Assembly (NCBI RefSeq): GCF_028693505.1
Contig: NZ_JAQUVF010000018.1
Location: forward strand, 1 to 49,049
Origin: Oscillibacter sp.
Lineage (GTDB): Bacteria > Bacillota > Clostridia > Oscillospirales > Oscillospiraceae
Direction: 5' to 3'
Length of the DNA: 49,049 nt
In this document: piece after piece, positions 8,801 to 16,461 of the stretch
Position numbering within the stretch: the first letter of the stretch is position 1
Layout: every line of letters starts with the position of its first letter
Translations under genes and position numbers: made by a program
The notes under the pieces: generated by a model
Told to the model about the DNA's origin: nothing
The model's input: the letters and a program-made list of their open reading frames with translations, nothing else
The model's database searches: none

Positions 8801-11221
8801 GACGATTTCACAGTAGTAATCCCCCGGTGTGGTGGGGATGTAAGTGGAGTCGGTCTTTCCGGAAATCGATCTGTTCCAATCATCACTGGGCTTTCCGCTA
8901 TACCACTGATAGCGATAGGTGGCGCCGGGGATGGCATTGGTCAGCTTCGGCACCGCGTATAGCTTCACGCTTCCGTTTGTCTGGATAGCGAGAGCCTGCG
9001 CGGTGAATTCCGAGGCAGGCGTTGCGGCGCTGCCGGCCTCCACCAGATTGCCGGCGAGGATCACAGGGAATCCGGAGTCGGCAAAGTTTTTAAGTTCCGT
9101 CTCCTTCTTAGCGGTGATATCGTTTCCGGAAAAACGGAACGTGCGGGAGGCGTTGGTATTGACGTTCCCACTGTATGATGAATAGTCGCGGTCCAGCAGA
9201 CCGGTCAGCCGCAGGTTGCTCTCGTAGAGATCGCCGATATTGGAATAGAGCTTGCCTTTGAGCTTCGGGTCGTTGTAGACCGGCCAGTCATTCTCCAGAT
9301 AAAATCCGGCGGTGCTGTCTCCGATGTAAACCAAGTCGTATTGCTCGTTGATGTCCTCAATTTTTCCGATAAACTCGGAGGTTGACATGGTGGTGATGTT
9401 CACGTCTGCCACGCTGTCGAACGACCCGGTGGGCAGCCAGCGAAACACATTATAGGGGGAGTCGTAATTTGAATTGGCCTGATCGAGGGTTTTCGTCAGC
9501 TGGGAGGCGTGGGCGTTGGGCTGCACCTCCAGAATGCGGATGGAATCCTTCACGTTTTGAACGCGCTGCCCACTGTAATTGATGATATAGCGGACGCAGT
9601 TTGCCATGGTCACGGCGGTGGGCAGCGGGTCAACGCCGGAGGATTGGCTGCGCAGGAAGTTTTCGTAGCTGATCTCGTCCATCACGGCGAAATAAGGCTC
9701 GCCCTGGGTGGCATAGCCGCTGTCAAAAGGCAGGAAAAAATCGGAGGTGACCAGTGCTTTCCGGGTGACGCCGGAAGTGTCCGGAAGGAAGCAGTACAGG
9801 CCCCCCTGCACGAAGGCGGAGGACTTGCCCGCCATCATCTGGGCCGCCAAGGCGTTGATTTGGCAGCTTCCGTCCTTTAAGCGCCCGTCCAGCCAGACGG
9901 GCCGTCCGTCTTGCAGCGCCTGGCCCACGATGGCGGATTGCTCCGCCGTCAGATCATTGGTTTCCCCGGCATAAAGATCTGCCAGGGAGGCGCCGCCGCG
10001 GCTTACATCAAAACCTGCGGAAAGCACAATCAGGTCGGCCTTTTGCAGCATGTTGGTGAGCGTGGCCGGCGCCGTTTCACCCGGCACGACAGAGTAAACC
10101 CGAATGGCCAGCCGGGCATTCCTGTCATCAAAAACGTGCTCCAAAAACCAGTTGTTGTTCTGATAGCCGCCGGTGACATAGACGGAGTCATATAAAACGG
10201 ATACCGCTTCGGCGTCTTCCTTGGGAGTAAAAGAATAGTTGCCCTTTCCGCTGTCCATGAAGGTATATCCGCTGACGGTCATGTTGAAATAACCGTTGCT
10301 CTCCTCGGCAAAGCCGTCCGCTTCCGCCCGGTAGGGCGTCCCGGCGCTCCAGACAGCGGAGGGGCGTCCGGTTTTGATGAGAGAGAAGTAGCTCTTTTCC
10401 CGATCCAGAGCAAACCCGCCTTGCCCAAGCGTTCCCGCATAGCGCTTGACCTCTATGGGGGAGGCGGAACCGTAGGTGGGGTTGGTGGTATCCTCGGGGG
10501 AGATGGTGATATAGAGGGGCTTGCCGATGTAGGCATCAATTTGGTTCAAATCAATGGCTTCAAAGGAAGGATTATAATAATAGAAGCCGTTTTCCTGGGC
10601 CGTGGCATAAGAAAACTGCAAAATGTGCTGGACGTGGGTGCCGGACTGGCCGTCCTCCAGCAAAACAGGAGAACTGACCTGATCAAAGGAAGCGCCATCC
10701 ACGCCTTGAAACTGGAAGCTGCCCCGGACGAGGGTGCTCTCCTGCCGCAGGTTTCCCCGCTGGTCCGTCAGAAACAGCTGTGTTCCGGCGGGACTTCCGT
10801 TGTTGGACCAGGGAAAGGCCTCCGCGTAGGGCGCGGCGGCGGTAAGCGGGGTGGTTGCGCCGTCACTGAGAAGGCCGTTGGCCCTCAGATTCTGAAACAG
10901 GGAATTGACCCACGCCTTGCGAGCGTCCGGACCGGTCACACCGGCGGAAGGGCCGATGGCTGCGGCCCGGGAAAGCCAGTCCGAGGTAGGCTCCTGCCCC
11001 TGCGCATAGTAGCCGACGCTGCCGCTTCCGGATTTCGGGACCACTTCCAGCACCGTGAATACGGATTCTGTCTGCTTGATCGTTTCAATGTGGGATAAAG
11101 AGCGGTAGGCCGAAGCGGTCAAGAAATTGGCGCTCAAAAATAGAACTAGGCACACCACCGGCACCCCGGTAAACACAGCCATGCGTTTACGGGAGTGATT
11201 CTTCCTCCTGAGGAGTTTCAT
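5894..11221 (-). CDS. Giant exported protein with DUF5057-like and Ig-like modules; candidate pilus-associated adhesin
   Basis: A 1,775-residue protein, last gene of the pilus operon. The start is ATG at 11221, with AAAGGA nine bases upstream. A basic N-terminus and a hydrophobic segment (about residues 13-37, ending TASA) form a signal peptide or anchor. Related modules begin with FTVLEVVP (about 55), IRILEVQP (about 560) and LRILQISSL (about 1230), which resembles DUF5057-type proteins. Between about 760 and 1020 lie three Ig-like repeats with YQWY/YNWY and a following YYC or YYMC. The C-terminus has no LPXTG motif and no evident anchor helix. Its position directly after four minor pilin genes parallels pilY1 in Gram-negative fimU-pilVWX-pilY1 operons, so a tip adhesin or secreted pilus cargo is inferred. 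There is no visible sequence resemblance to PilY1. Confidence 0.8.
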   Translation of the reverse strand: MKLLRRKNHSRKRMAVFTGVPVVCLVLFLSANFLTASAYRSLSHIETIKQTESVFTVLEVVPKSGSGSVGYYAQGQEPTSDWLSRAAAIGPSAGVTGPDARKAWVNSLFQNLRANGLLSDGATTPLTAAAPYAEAFPWSNNGSPAGTQLFLTDQRGNLRQESTLVRGSFQFQGVDGASFDQVSSPVLLEDGQSGTHVQHILQFSYATAQENGFYYYNPSFEAIDLNQIDAYIGKPLYITISPEDTTNPTYGSASPIEVKRYAGTLGQGGFALDREKSYFSLIKTGRPSAVWSAGTPYRAEADGFAEESNGYFNMTVSGYTFMDSGKGNYSFTPKEDAEAVSVLYDSVYVTGGYQNNNWFLEHVFDDRNARLAIRVYSVVPGETAPATLTNMLQKADLIVLSAGFDVSRGGASLADLYAGETNDLTAEQSAIVGQALQDGRPVWLDGRLKDGSCQINALAAQMMAGKSSAFVQGGLYCFLPDTSGVTRKALVTSDFFLPFDSGYATQGEPYFAVMDEISYENFLRSQSSGVDPLPTAVTMANCVRYIINYSGQRVQNVKDSIRILEVQPNAHASQLTKTLDQANSNYDSPYNVFRWLPTGSFDSVADVNITTMSTSEFIGKIEDINEQYDLVYIGDSTAGFYLENDWPVYNDPKLKGKLYSNIGDLYESNLRLTGLLDRDYSSYSGNVNTNASRTFRFSGNDITAKKETELKNFADSGFPVILAGNLVEAGSAATPASEFTAQALAIQTNGSVKLYAVPKLTNAIPGATYRYQWYSGKPSDDWNRSISGKTDSTYIPTTPGDYYCEIVLQTADASYSVYSNYITVEKSNWQVTSDDDPETKSPPFYPISIAKSAWYDDYYYVSVSGASVSAYQWYYRQNLNKSWTPMGNTNSDRFYFDDKDYYMCRVTIGGQQYYSPQIYKQNSWSYPVSNFTGTYSTTTATLSLGITYAIGENGATFTGAATVTPSVFSRSINYNWYGDNGYLNSGTTSGPLKDGTYYCVVKCAGNSLESGRYTVSSGFSGTVKDGGTKRMIPGKAAVASAISAERIDNSSILYGTLSDILSKPNVMPVSEAMGQRETVLKYLNLSKPSIDFRSKPRDYDGNRTQSLVSGQTLSYSFQILNPTDSTPTSTRYACKLYLDQNADGRYVSDEELTDLVITTQDGKQLVDADALMASTASGSVTYTVKRTLPDSFSGIIPWKLEIVKVGAKQIHASETGYTYIRPAMQTLRILQISSLSGGGGTRFSLEAQNNNKSSTYGALFDELRGDGLYDLQIQSRSVSQINGTDWTLNASELAFDANKNRKLDTQSELYNYLSSFDMLIIGFGDGYGYKETQDGLSEMGAKAVVQYIDSKKAVLFTHDTTSFVNLPESYKTSSIYKDQWYWGYYFNSVVRSAVGLDRYGVTDPVYGVSRYSPINNKSQSGPVANAYSGFDSTLAKKLTDAGYSIAYKPGDGGATTVPETQGYTALTLLRYSNNRAGQQTPLKTVSCPTSESSTEVTTVSQVNRGQITTFPYNLNTADFGGTRAALTVGKTHEQYYQLNMNSDDIVVWYCLSGSRFDYMENDVINNYYIYNRGNVTYSGAGHRPDEVTRDEAKLFVNTMIAAYRAAAVNPTVQFTSSNASPMDSFFLSTEYTSSDANNYSGNILVNAGHSEERAVYFTINDPNLATGKKTAVELYCEDASGSDVLIGDETVKASALSDVQIYQVSNSTETAVANAALRSGILYKIYLPDSLLTRFGNSPGASMKIYIRAVTTIDQASYIGSNTLTLRKLGLLSLC

Positions 11222-11314
11222 CAAAACCATTCCTTTCCGTCCATGGAACAGGAAACGTGAATTGCTGTTCTCACTGTCTCCAAAAGTTAACATAGATCTT
11301 GTTTTTGATGGGAA

Positions 11315-11875
11315 TCAGGGATATACGGCGTCTAAAAGGTCACTCACGCTGGCGGCGGTGAGGGGCTGATTGCGCAGCGCGACGGACTGACTTCCGGTGT
11401 GGGTTTTGCTGCGGCGCTGAAACGTCAATTCCAGATCAGCCAGTTTCACATGATTGGTCTCCGCGCCGGGGCGAAACGATACGGAGAAGGCGCTGACGTG
11501 CTCTGCCAGCAGATCCTCGGCAAGAAGCGTGGCGGCATGGGGAGAGTTGCTGCCGTAATAAATGCACTGCTCAGCGCTGTCGTAACGAAAGAGCTTCAGC
11601 TCATCGTTGTCCGGATTTTGCGAATCGGTGTTGAGGATCGAGAGCGTGCTGCCGTCCCAAACGATGCCGGTGTTGCAGTCCATCATGGCGTCTTGCAGCT
11701 GCGCCATGGCCAGCTGGGATTCGTATTGCAGGCGCAGCGTATAGCCGACCGCGGTATAAGTGCGAGCGCCGGTGGTCATGAAGCCCATGGCGATCAGGGC
11801 GATCAGCCCCATGATTGCCACGGAGACAATCAGCTCCACTAAGGTAAAGCCCTTTGAATTCCGTTTCATATCCAT
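11315..11875 (-). CDS. Minor pilin, PilW-like
   Basis: A 186-residue prepilin with a short basic leader and the class III signal GFTLVELIV, followed by a hydrophobic helix. The prepilin peptidase should cut before the F, and the E at mature position 5 is present. ATG at 11875 is preferred, with GAGAGG five bases upstream. The globular region contains a Cys pair region (MMDCN, EQCIYY) and a beta-rich tail. It is nine bases downstream of the preceding pilin gene and is therefore co-translated. Size and place in the operon suggest a PilW/GspJ-type subunit of the pilus initiation complex; the exact class is inference. Confidence 0.8.
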   Translation of the reverse strand: MDMKRNSKGFTLVELIVSVAIMGLIALIAMGFMTTGARTYTAVGYTLRLQYESQLAMAQLQDAMMDCNTGIVWDGSTLSILNTDSQNPDNDELKLFRYDSAEQCIYYGSNSPHAATLLAEDLLAEHVSAFSVSFRPGAETNHVKLADLELTFQRRSKTHTGSQSVALRNQPLTAASVSDLLDAVYP

Positions 11876-11884
11876 TTCCACCTC

Positions 11885-12376
11885 TCAGGAAACCAGCGTA
11901 TGATAGCCGGTGGAGGGCGTCAACGCAAGGGTGTAGCTGCCGACGCCGATCTCGGTGCAGCTGCCCGAGGCCGTATTGCCGGATACCTCGTCCAGACTGC
12001 GCAGAGCGCCGGTGGTCCGGTCAAACGCCAGATAAAGGGCCGTGTCCGACAGGTTGTAGTCCACGTCGTCGGCGGTGAAGGTGATTGCCGTCTGCGGCGG
12101 ACCCAGCCGCTCCTGGGCCCGTGAAACGCCGCCGCATTCAATTGTGCCGTAGCACCCGTCGCGCTCGACGTGCAGTTTCAGAACGGGGCTGTCCGCCCCA
12201 CTGAGTGTCAGCACACGGCATTGGGAGAGCATGGAGTCAATGCTGGCGGCACATTTGCGGTTTTGCGTAGACGAAACGGTGGAAACCGAGACGCCGGTCA
12301 CCGCGGCTAAAATCCCAACAATGGCGACGACGACGATCAGCTCGATCAGCGTGAAGCCTTTTTGATTGCCTTTCAA
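11885..12376 (-). CDS. Minor pilin, GspH/FimU-like
   Basis: A 163-residue prepilin with leader MKGNQK and the N-terminal methylation motif GFTLIELIVVVAIVGIL. The globular domain is small and rich in beta residues, with four cysteines (in KCAAS, QCRVL, GCYG and ECGG) and another in SCTEIG. Length and pattern fit the GspH/FimT/FimU minor-pilin class, which primes pilus assembly. It lies 27 bases after the PilX-like gene and nine bases before the PilW-like gene in one transcript. Confidence 0.8.
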   Translation of the reverse strand: MKGNQKGFTLIELIVVVAIVGILAAVTGVSVSTVSSTQNRKCAASIDSMLSQCRVLTLSGADSPVLKLHVERDGCYGTIECGGVSRAQERLGPPQTAITFTADDVDYNLSDTALYLAFDRTTGALRSLDEVSGNTASGSCTEIGVGSYTLALTPSTGYHTLVS

Positions 12377-12403
12377 GTCCGTCGCCTCCTTGTGATGCGC
12401 AGA

Positions 12404-14494
12404 TTAGTGTTTTAACCAATTTTGGAAAGAGACCAATCCATCCAACTTCCAGCTGCCCAAGTTCCCGGTGGATTCGGTGTGTCCGCCACTTCCGATGGCG
12501 TCGTTGAGAAAATCGCCGAATTTCAGATCTCCGTTGGTGGCAGAAAACGCGGAGACCACGCCTTCCTCGCTGGCATATACGGATTTTTCCATGGTGATGG
12601 CGCCGCCGGAGACGATCAGGCCGCGAAAGTCGCGGGAGACCTGCACATCCCCGGACGCCAGAATGACCCGAAGGGAAGATGGCGTGCTGTCGGTTATGGT
12701 GTAGGAATCGTTTACTACAAGTCCCAAAACGTCGCCATCCACATCAAACCACTTTCGGCTCCCGGGGGAAAGCTCGCGCGCAAGCTTGTCCGTGTTCACA
12801 ATGTACTCGTAGGGGTCACGCGCGGAGGTGGTGACCGGATTGACGGAGAGCGTTTGGCCCAGCTGGCGGAACATGGTGGTAAGCTGGGTGGAGGTCGTGG
12901 TCAGGCTGTCCCGGGCGGCATAGCCCCGCAGCTGATAGCCCTCCTGCGACTGATAAACCACATATCCGCTGGTTTGCGCAATGCCGTCCAGCGTGGATAG
13001 ATCGGTATACATTTTCAAATAGCGGGAAATGTCCCCCTGATTGGCCGCAAAATAGTCCTTAAAATATTGGTTGGCGTCTGCGGTGGAGGCAAATTCCATG
13101 AAATAGTACACGATGCGCTGGCTTCCGGCGCCGTTTCGCCGCAGCACGACGGTTTTCGGCGTGATATGGTAATCTGCCAGACTCATAGGCGTGCCGCCAA
13201 TCGTCCAGAGGGGGGCGTCGGTAAGGGTTGGCGCAGGGATCGGGTCAGAGGCAGCGAGCACGGTGGGGTTCAGGGCAACGCCCTCCAGGTATGCGGGCGG
13301 AATCAAATACGCCTGCTGGTTGCTCTTCACGGAAAGAGATTCTCCCATAAGGACCTGTCCGCTGGGTGCGCCGATGGTGGAGGCGGTATCGCTGATGAAG
13401 CTGTGCCCCGCCAGCATCAGCCGGCCCGCATGGGAAAGATCCAGCTCGGTATGTTTGCCGTTGACCAGGATCGCGCTGCTTTGAGAGGCGTCCGTAAGGC
13501 TCTGGCCGAAACCGTAATAGCTGCCGCCCACCGCTGCGGAGGCATCGTCCCCCTCCAGCGCCAGATCGTCCGCAATATAGGCTTTTCCGTTCAGGGACAG
13601 AGAGCCCGCAGTGTTTAAATTGATTCGGTTGGCCCAAAGCGTCGCGTTGTCCGCCACGGTCAGCCGGCTTGCTCCGCTCAAAGGCCCCTCGTCCTTCACG
13701 GATACATCACCGCGGCAAATCAGCGTTCCGCCTGTGACGGACAGAGAGCTCTGCGCACCGCTGAGGTCCATGCTGCCGGCATAGGCGCTGCCCTTAATAT
13801 TCAGTTGGCTGTTGCCGATGGTCTGGGAGAGGGCCGTGCGGGCAATGACCGCAAATTCGGGAATGCCGGAAATGCTGTATTCCGATGCCAGATAATAGAA
13901 GTCCGGCATTTTGATGACGAGATCGGAGGTGACATTGCTGGTCAAAAGCGTTTTGGGATTCGTGCAGGAGACCTGAAAATCCCGGAGGAGCATCGTGTCT
14001 GAAACCGGGTCATACTGCGCCGCTCCGGCGGACAGGACGGTGCTCTCGGGGTGGGTGAGAAACGTTTTCAGCACATCGGTATTGCAGGTGTGGGTGCCAA
14101 GCCGCAGGGGGAACAGCGCGCTGTCCCCGTCTGTGGGGTCCGATTTCCAGGAAAAGACCTCCTCGCGAAACAGCTCGTGAAACTTGTCCGTCAGATTTGC
14201 GCCGGTATAGGCCGTGTCGCTGTAATGGACCAGCATATCATCGTAAGCGGCGGCAATGGAATTGCTGACGACCTGCTGAATCCCGGATTGCAGCTCCGTC
14301 ATTGCGGCGGCGGCGTCATAAAACGTCTCCTTGCCGTGACGGTCCGTGACCTTGATGAGATATCCCGTGTAAGACATGTACAGCAGGGCCGCGCCCAGAA
14401 TGGATAGGAACATCATACTTACCACGACCATGATGATACTGGAGCCCCGATTGTCTTGAAGCTTGGCAAAAGCGGTTTTCCAAGTTGATTTCAT
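12404..14494 (-). CDS. Large PilX-like minor pilin with an extended beta-rich domain
   Basis: A 696-residue protein with a single N-terminal hydrophobic helix (GSSIIMVVVSMMFLSILG) like PilX, which often lacks the canonical GFxxxE signal. PilX is usually below 250 residues, so the remaining 450 or so residues are an extra domain. From about residue 230 to 390 there are runs of short strands with repeated patterns such as LSVTGGTL, LTVADNATL and LSLNGKAYI, typical of a right-handed beta-helix or polymer-forming surface domain. ATG at 14494 is chosen; a run of A and G lies about ten bases upstream. It is placed between the PilV-like and GspH-like genes. Confidence 0.7.
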   Translation of the reverse strand: MKSTWKTAFAKLQDNRGSSIIMVVVSMMFLSILGAALLYMSYTGYLIKVTDRHGKETFYDAAAAMTELQSGIQQVVSNSIAAAYDDMLVHYSDTAYTGANLTDKFHELFREEVFSWKSDPTDGDSALFPLRLGTHTCNTDVLKTFLTHPESTVLSAGAAQYDPVSDTMLLRDFQVSCTNPKTLLTSNVTSDLVIKMPDFYYLASEYSISGIPEFAVIARTALSQTIGNSQLNIKGSAYAGSMDLSGAQSSLSVTGGTLICRGDVSVKDEGPLSGASRLTVADNATLWANRINLNTAGSLSLNGKAYIADDLALEGDDASAAVGGSYYGFGQSLTDASQSSAILVNGKHTELDLSHAGRLMLAGHSFISDTASTIGAPSGQVLMGESLSVKSNQQAYLIPPAYLEGVALNPTVLAASDPIPAPTLTDAPLWTIGGTPMSLADYHITPKTVVLRRNGAGSQRIVYYFMEFASTADANQYFKDYFAANQGDISRYLKMYTDLSTLDGIAQTSGYVVYQSQEGYQLRGYAARDSLTTTSTQLTTMFRQLGQTLSVNPVTTSARDPYEYIVNTDKLARELSPGSRKWFDVDGDVLGLVVNDSYTITDSTPSSLRVILASGDVQVSRDFRGLIVSGGAITMEKSVYASEEGVVSAFSATNGDLKFGDFLNDAIGSGGHTESTGNLGSWKLDGLVSFQNWLKH

Positions 14495-14535
14495 ATCCTG
14501 CACGCCCCTTTCCTTTTTCCGTCCGTACACGGAAA

Positions 14536-15750
14536 TTATTGCAGCTTTGTGGTGCGGAGACTGTAAACCGGCGACCCGGTGTAGTCTCCGTCGTAGAGAT
14601 CCACGGTGACTTCATAAATGCGGTTTTCCGGCGCCTTTTTCACTAAATCGCCGGAAAAAGTCCCGTTGACATACAGATAATCGCCTTGATAGATATGGTA
14701 GGTGACGCCGCCGATACCGGTTTGTCCGGTGACCAGATTTCGCGCCGCGTTGGAATAGATCAGCGCGCCGTCCGCGGCCTCACAGCTTTGCCGCAGGGAA
14801 ATGGAGGCGGCGTAGGTGTTTTCCTTCGCTTGAAGCTCGAAGGCCGAAGCGTCGGGGTCCCACTGCTTGACTAAAAACAGGGAGAGGGGAACGTTGCCGC
14901 GGTTGTTGATCTGAATATCGTCCGGACTGCCGGAGACATACCACGGATAATACAGCAGATAGAGCGTCGGCATTCCGTCGGACAGTTTGTACCCGTTGGG
15001 AAAGAGCGTATAGACAACGCTGTCCTCAAATCTGGCGTTGGAAACATGGACGGTTTCGGCATTGCCGAAATCGTCGTATTCTTCCCGGTCGTAAGAATAG
15101 GTGTATTTGTACTGGTAGGTTACGGTGGCGGAGAGCGTCGATTTGTCGGCGCTGGGCGTAACATCCATCAAAATGGTTCGTGCCTTCTGGCTGAGCGTAT
15201 AGGTCCCGTTGCTGACAACATTGGCCTCTGAGCGAAAGGCGGCGTCTACGATCTGGTCAGGGTCCTCGCCGGCGTCCCGGGTCTGGGAGAGAACGGCATC
15301 CATGGGGGAATAGTTGGTGATGGCCTGACCATTGATCGCGGCGTATGCATCGTCGGCCCGCAGAGAGATCATCGCGTTGAAAACAGAGTTCCCCGCTCCC
15401 CCCTGACCAACGCCGCTCACCCCGATATAATAGGCGTCCGCCCGCTCTGCCTGGGCGTCGGGAGAAAGCTGGTATGCGCTCCCGTCGTAGGAGTAAAAGG
15501 CAGCGCCGGTACCACCCAGCGCAGAGAGGGGATTGGTCCGCAGCGTGGAGAGCGTGGCGCTCTCCACACTCTCCGCCAGATTTTGCGCCGTCAGGGTGGC
15601 GTCCGCCAATTGGCCGCTGCGTCTGGCCGTATTGGCGGAGGTGACGAAGGCGTGCAGCAGCGGCGCGGCTACCAGCCCTAAGATCGTGATGCCAACCATC
15701 AGTTCCACCAGAGAAAATCCCCGGTTATCCGTGCGTTTTAAAACGCCCAC
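14536..15750 (-). CDS. Minor pilin, PilV-like
   Basis: A 404-residue prepilin starting at GTG (15750), with AGGAGG eight bases upstream. The leader is basic, followed by the processing motif GFSLVELMVGITILGL. It is longer than ordinary PilV (about 160-200 residues): the globular part (residues 40-404) is beta-rich and has no recognised domain. It is the first of four minor-pilin genes and follows pilO. Its role is inferred as part of the initiation complex at the pilus tip. Confidence 0.75.
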   Translation of the reverse strand: MGVLKRTDNRGFSLVELMVGITILGLVAAPLLHAFVTSANTARRSGQLADATLTAQNLAESVESATLSTLRTNPLSALGGTGAAFYSYDGSAYQLSPDAQAERADAYYIGVSGVGQGGAGNSVFNAMISLRADDAYAAINGQAITNYSPMDAVLSQTRDAGEDPDQIVDAAFRSEANVVSNGTYTLSQKARTILMDVTPSADKSTLSATVTYQYKYTYSYDREEYDDFGNAETVHVSNARFEDSVVYTLFPNGYKLSDGMPTLYLLYYPWYVSGSPDDIQINNRGNVPLSLFLVKQWDPDASAFELQAKENTYAASISLRQSCEAADGALIYSNAARNLVTGQTGIGGVTYHIYQGDYLYVNGTFSGDLVKKAPENRIYEVTVDLYDGDYTGSPVYSLRTTKLQ

Positions 15751-15790
15751 GCGTGCAGCCTCCTATCCTCCTGAAATTTTTCAACTACAT

Positions 15791-16447
15791 TCAAGTTGTG
15801 CCGAACAAGTCGGAAACGCCCTTGCCCGATCCGGGCAATGCAGCGGGCATATACTTTGCGCTGTCCCAGGTAAGATAGTACTTGGAAATATTGAAGCTGC
15901 CGCTCAGCAGGCCGGTTTCGGCGTTGTAGCTGACGGAAACGGTGTCCAGCGCGGTGCGCGTGGGGCTTTCATAGAGATAGCGGATGCACTGCTTGAGCTG
16001 CGGATAGGACAGCTGGCCCGTCATCACCGCACCGATGCGGTAAGCCGTCAGGTCGGCGATTTCGTCCGCGCCGTCCTGTTCCACCACGCAGGGAAATTGC
16101 AGCAGCATACCGGGTGCGTCAAAGGTGACGCTTTCCATGGTAAAGCCGATTTTTTTCTCCATATCCAGCAGGTAGACGAGGAAGTCCTCGTCCTTGACGT
16201 CTGCGGGATAGAAGGCGAGTTCGTTTTTGATGGTCCGGCGATAGTCCTTGACGCCCTGTTCATAGGTGGCAAGGTCCCGGTTATAGTCCTCCAGCTCCGC
16301 AAGCTGCGGCTCCAGTTGACTGATGGCTGCGTTGACAGTCTCTGTTTTTTCCTGAAAGGGGAGAAAAATGCCAAAGTACAGTGCGAGGAAAACCACCAGG
16401 CCCGCCAGCACCAGGAGCATTTTCAGGTCATTTCTTGAAATTTTCAT
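15791..16447 (-). CDS. pilO: PilO-like pilus alignment protein
   Basis: A 218-residue protein with one N-terminal transmembrane helix (MLLVLAGLVVFLALYFGIFLP). A coiled coil follows (about residues 35-85, rich in E, Q and L), and then a ferredoxin-like C-terminal domain. This is the layout of PilO, which pairs with PilN to link the cytoplasmic PilM ring to the assembly platform. It lies 14 bases after the pilMN fusion. There is no separate PilP or secretin, as expected for a Gram-positive system. Confidence 0.8.
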   Translation of the reverse strand: MKISRNDLKMLLVLAGLVVFLALYFGIFLPFQEKTETVNAAISQLEPQLAELEDYNRDLATYEQGVKDYRRTIKNELAFYPADVKDEDFLVYLLDMEKKIGFTMESVTFDAPGMLLQFPCVVEQDGADEIADLTAYRIGAVMTGQLSYPQLKQCIRYLYESPTRTALDTVSVSYNAETGLLSGSFNISKYYLTWDSAKYMPAALPGSGKGVSDLFGTT

Positions 16448-16461
16448 ATGCTGCGCCTCCC

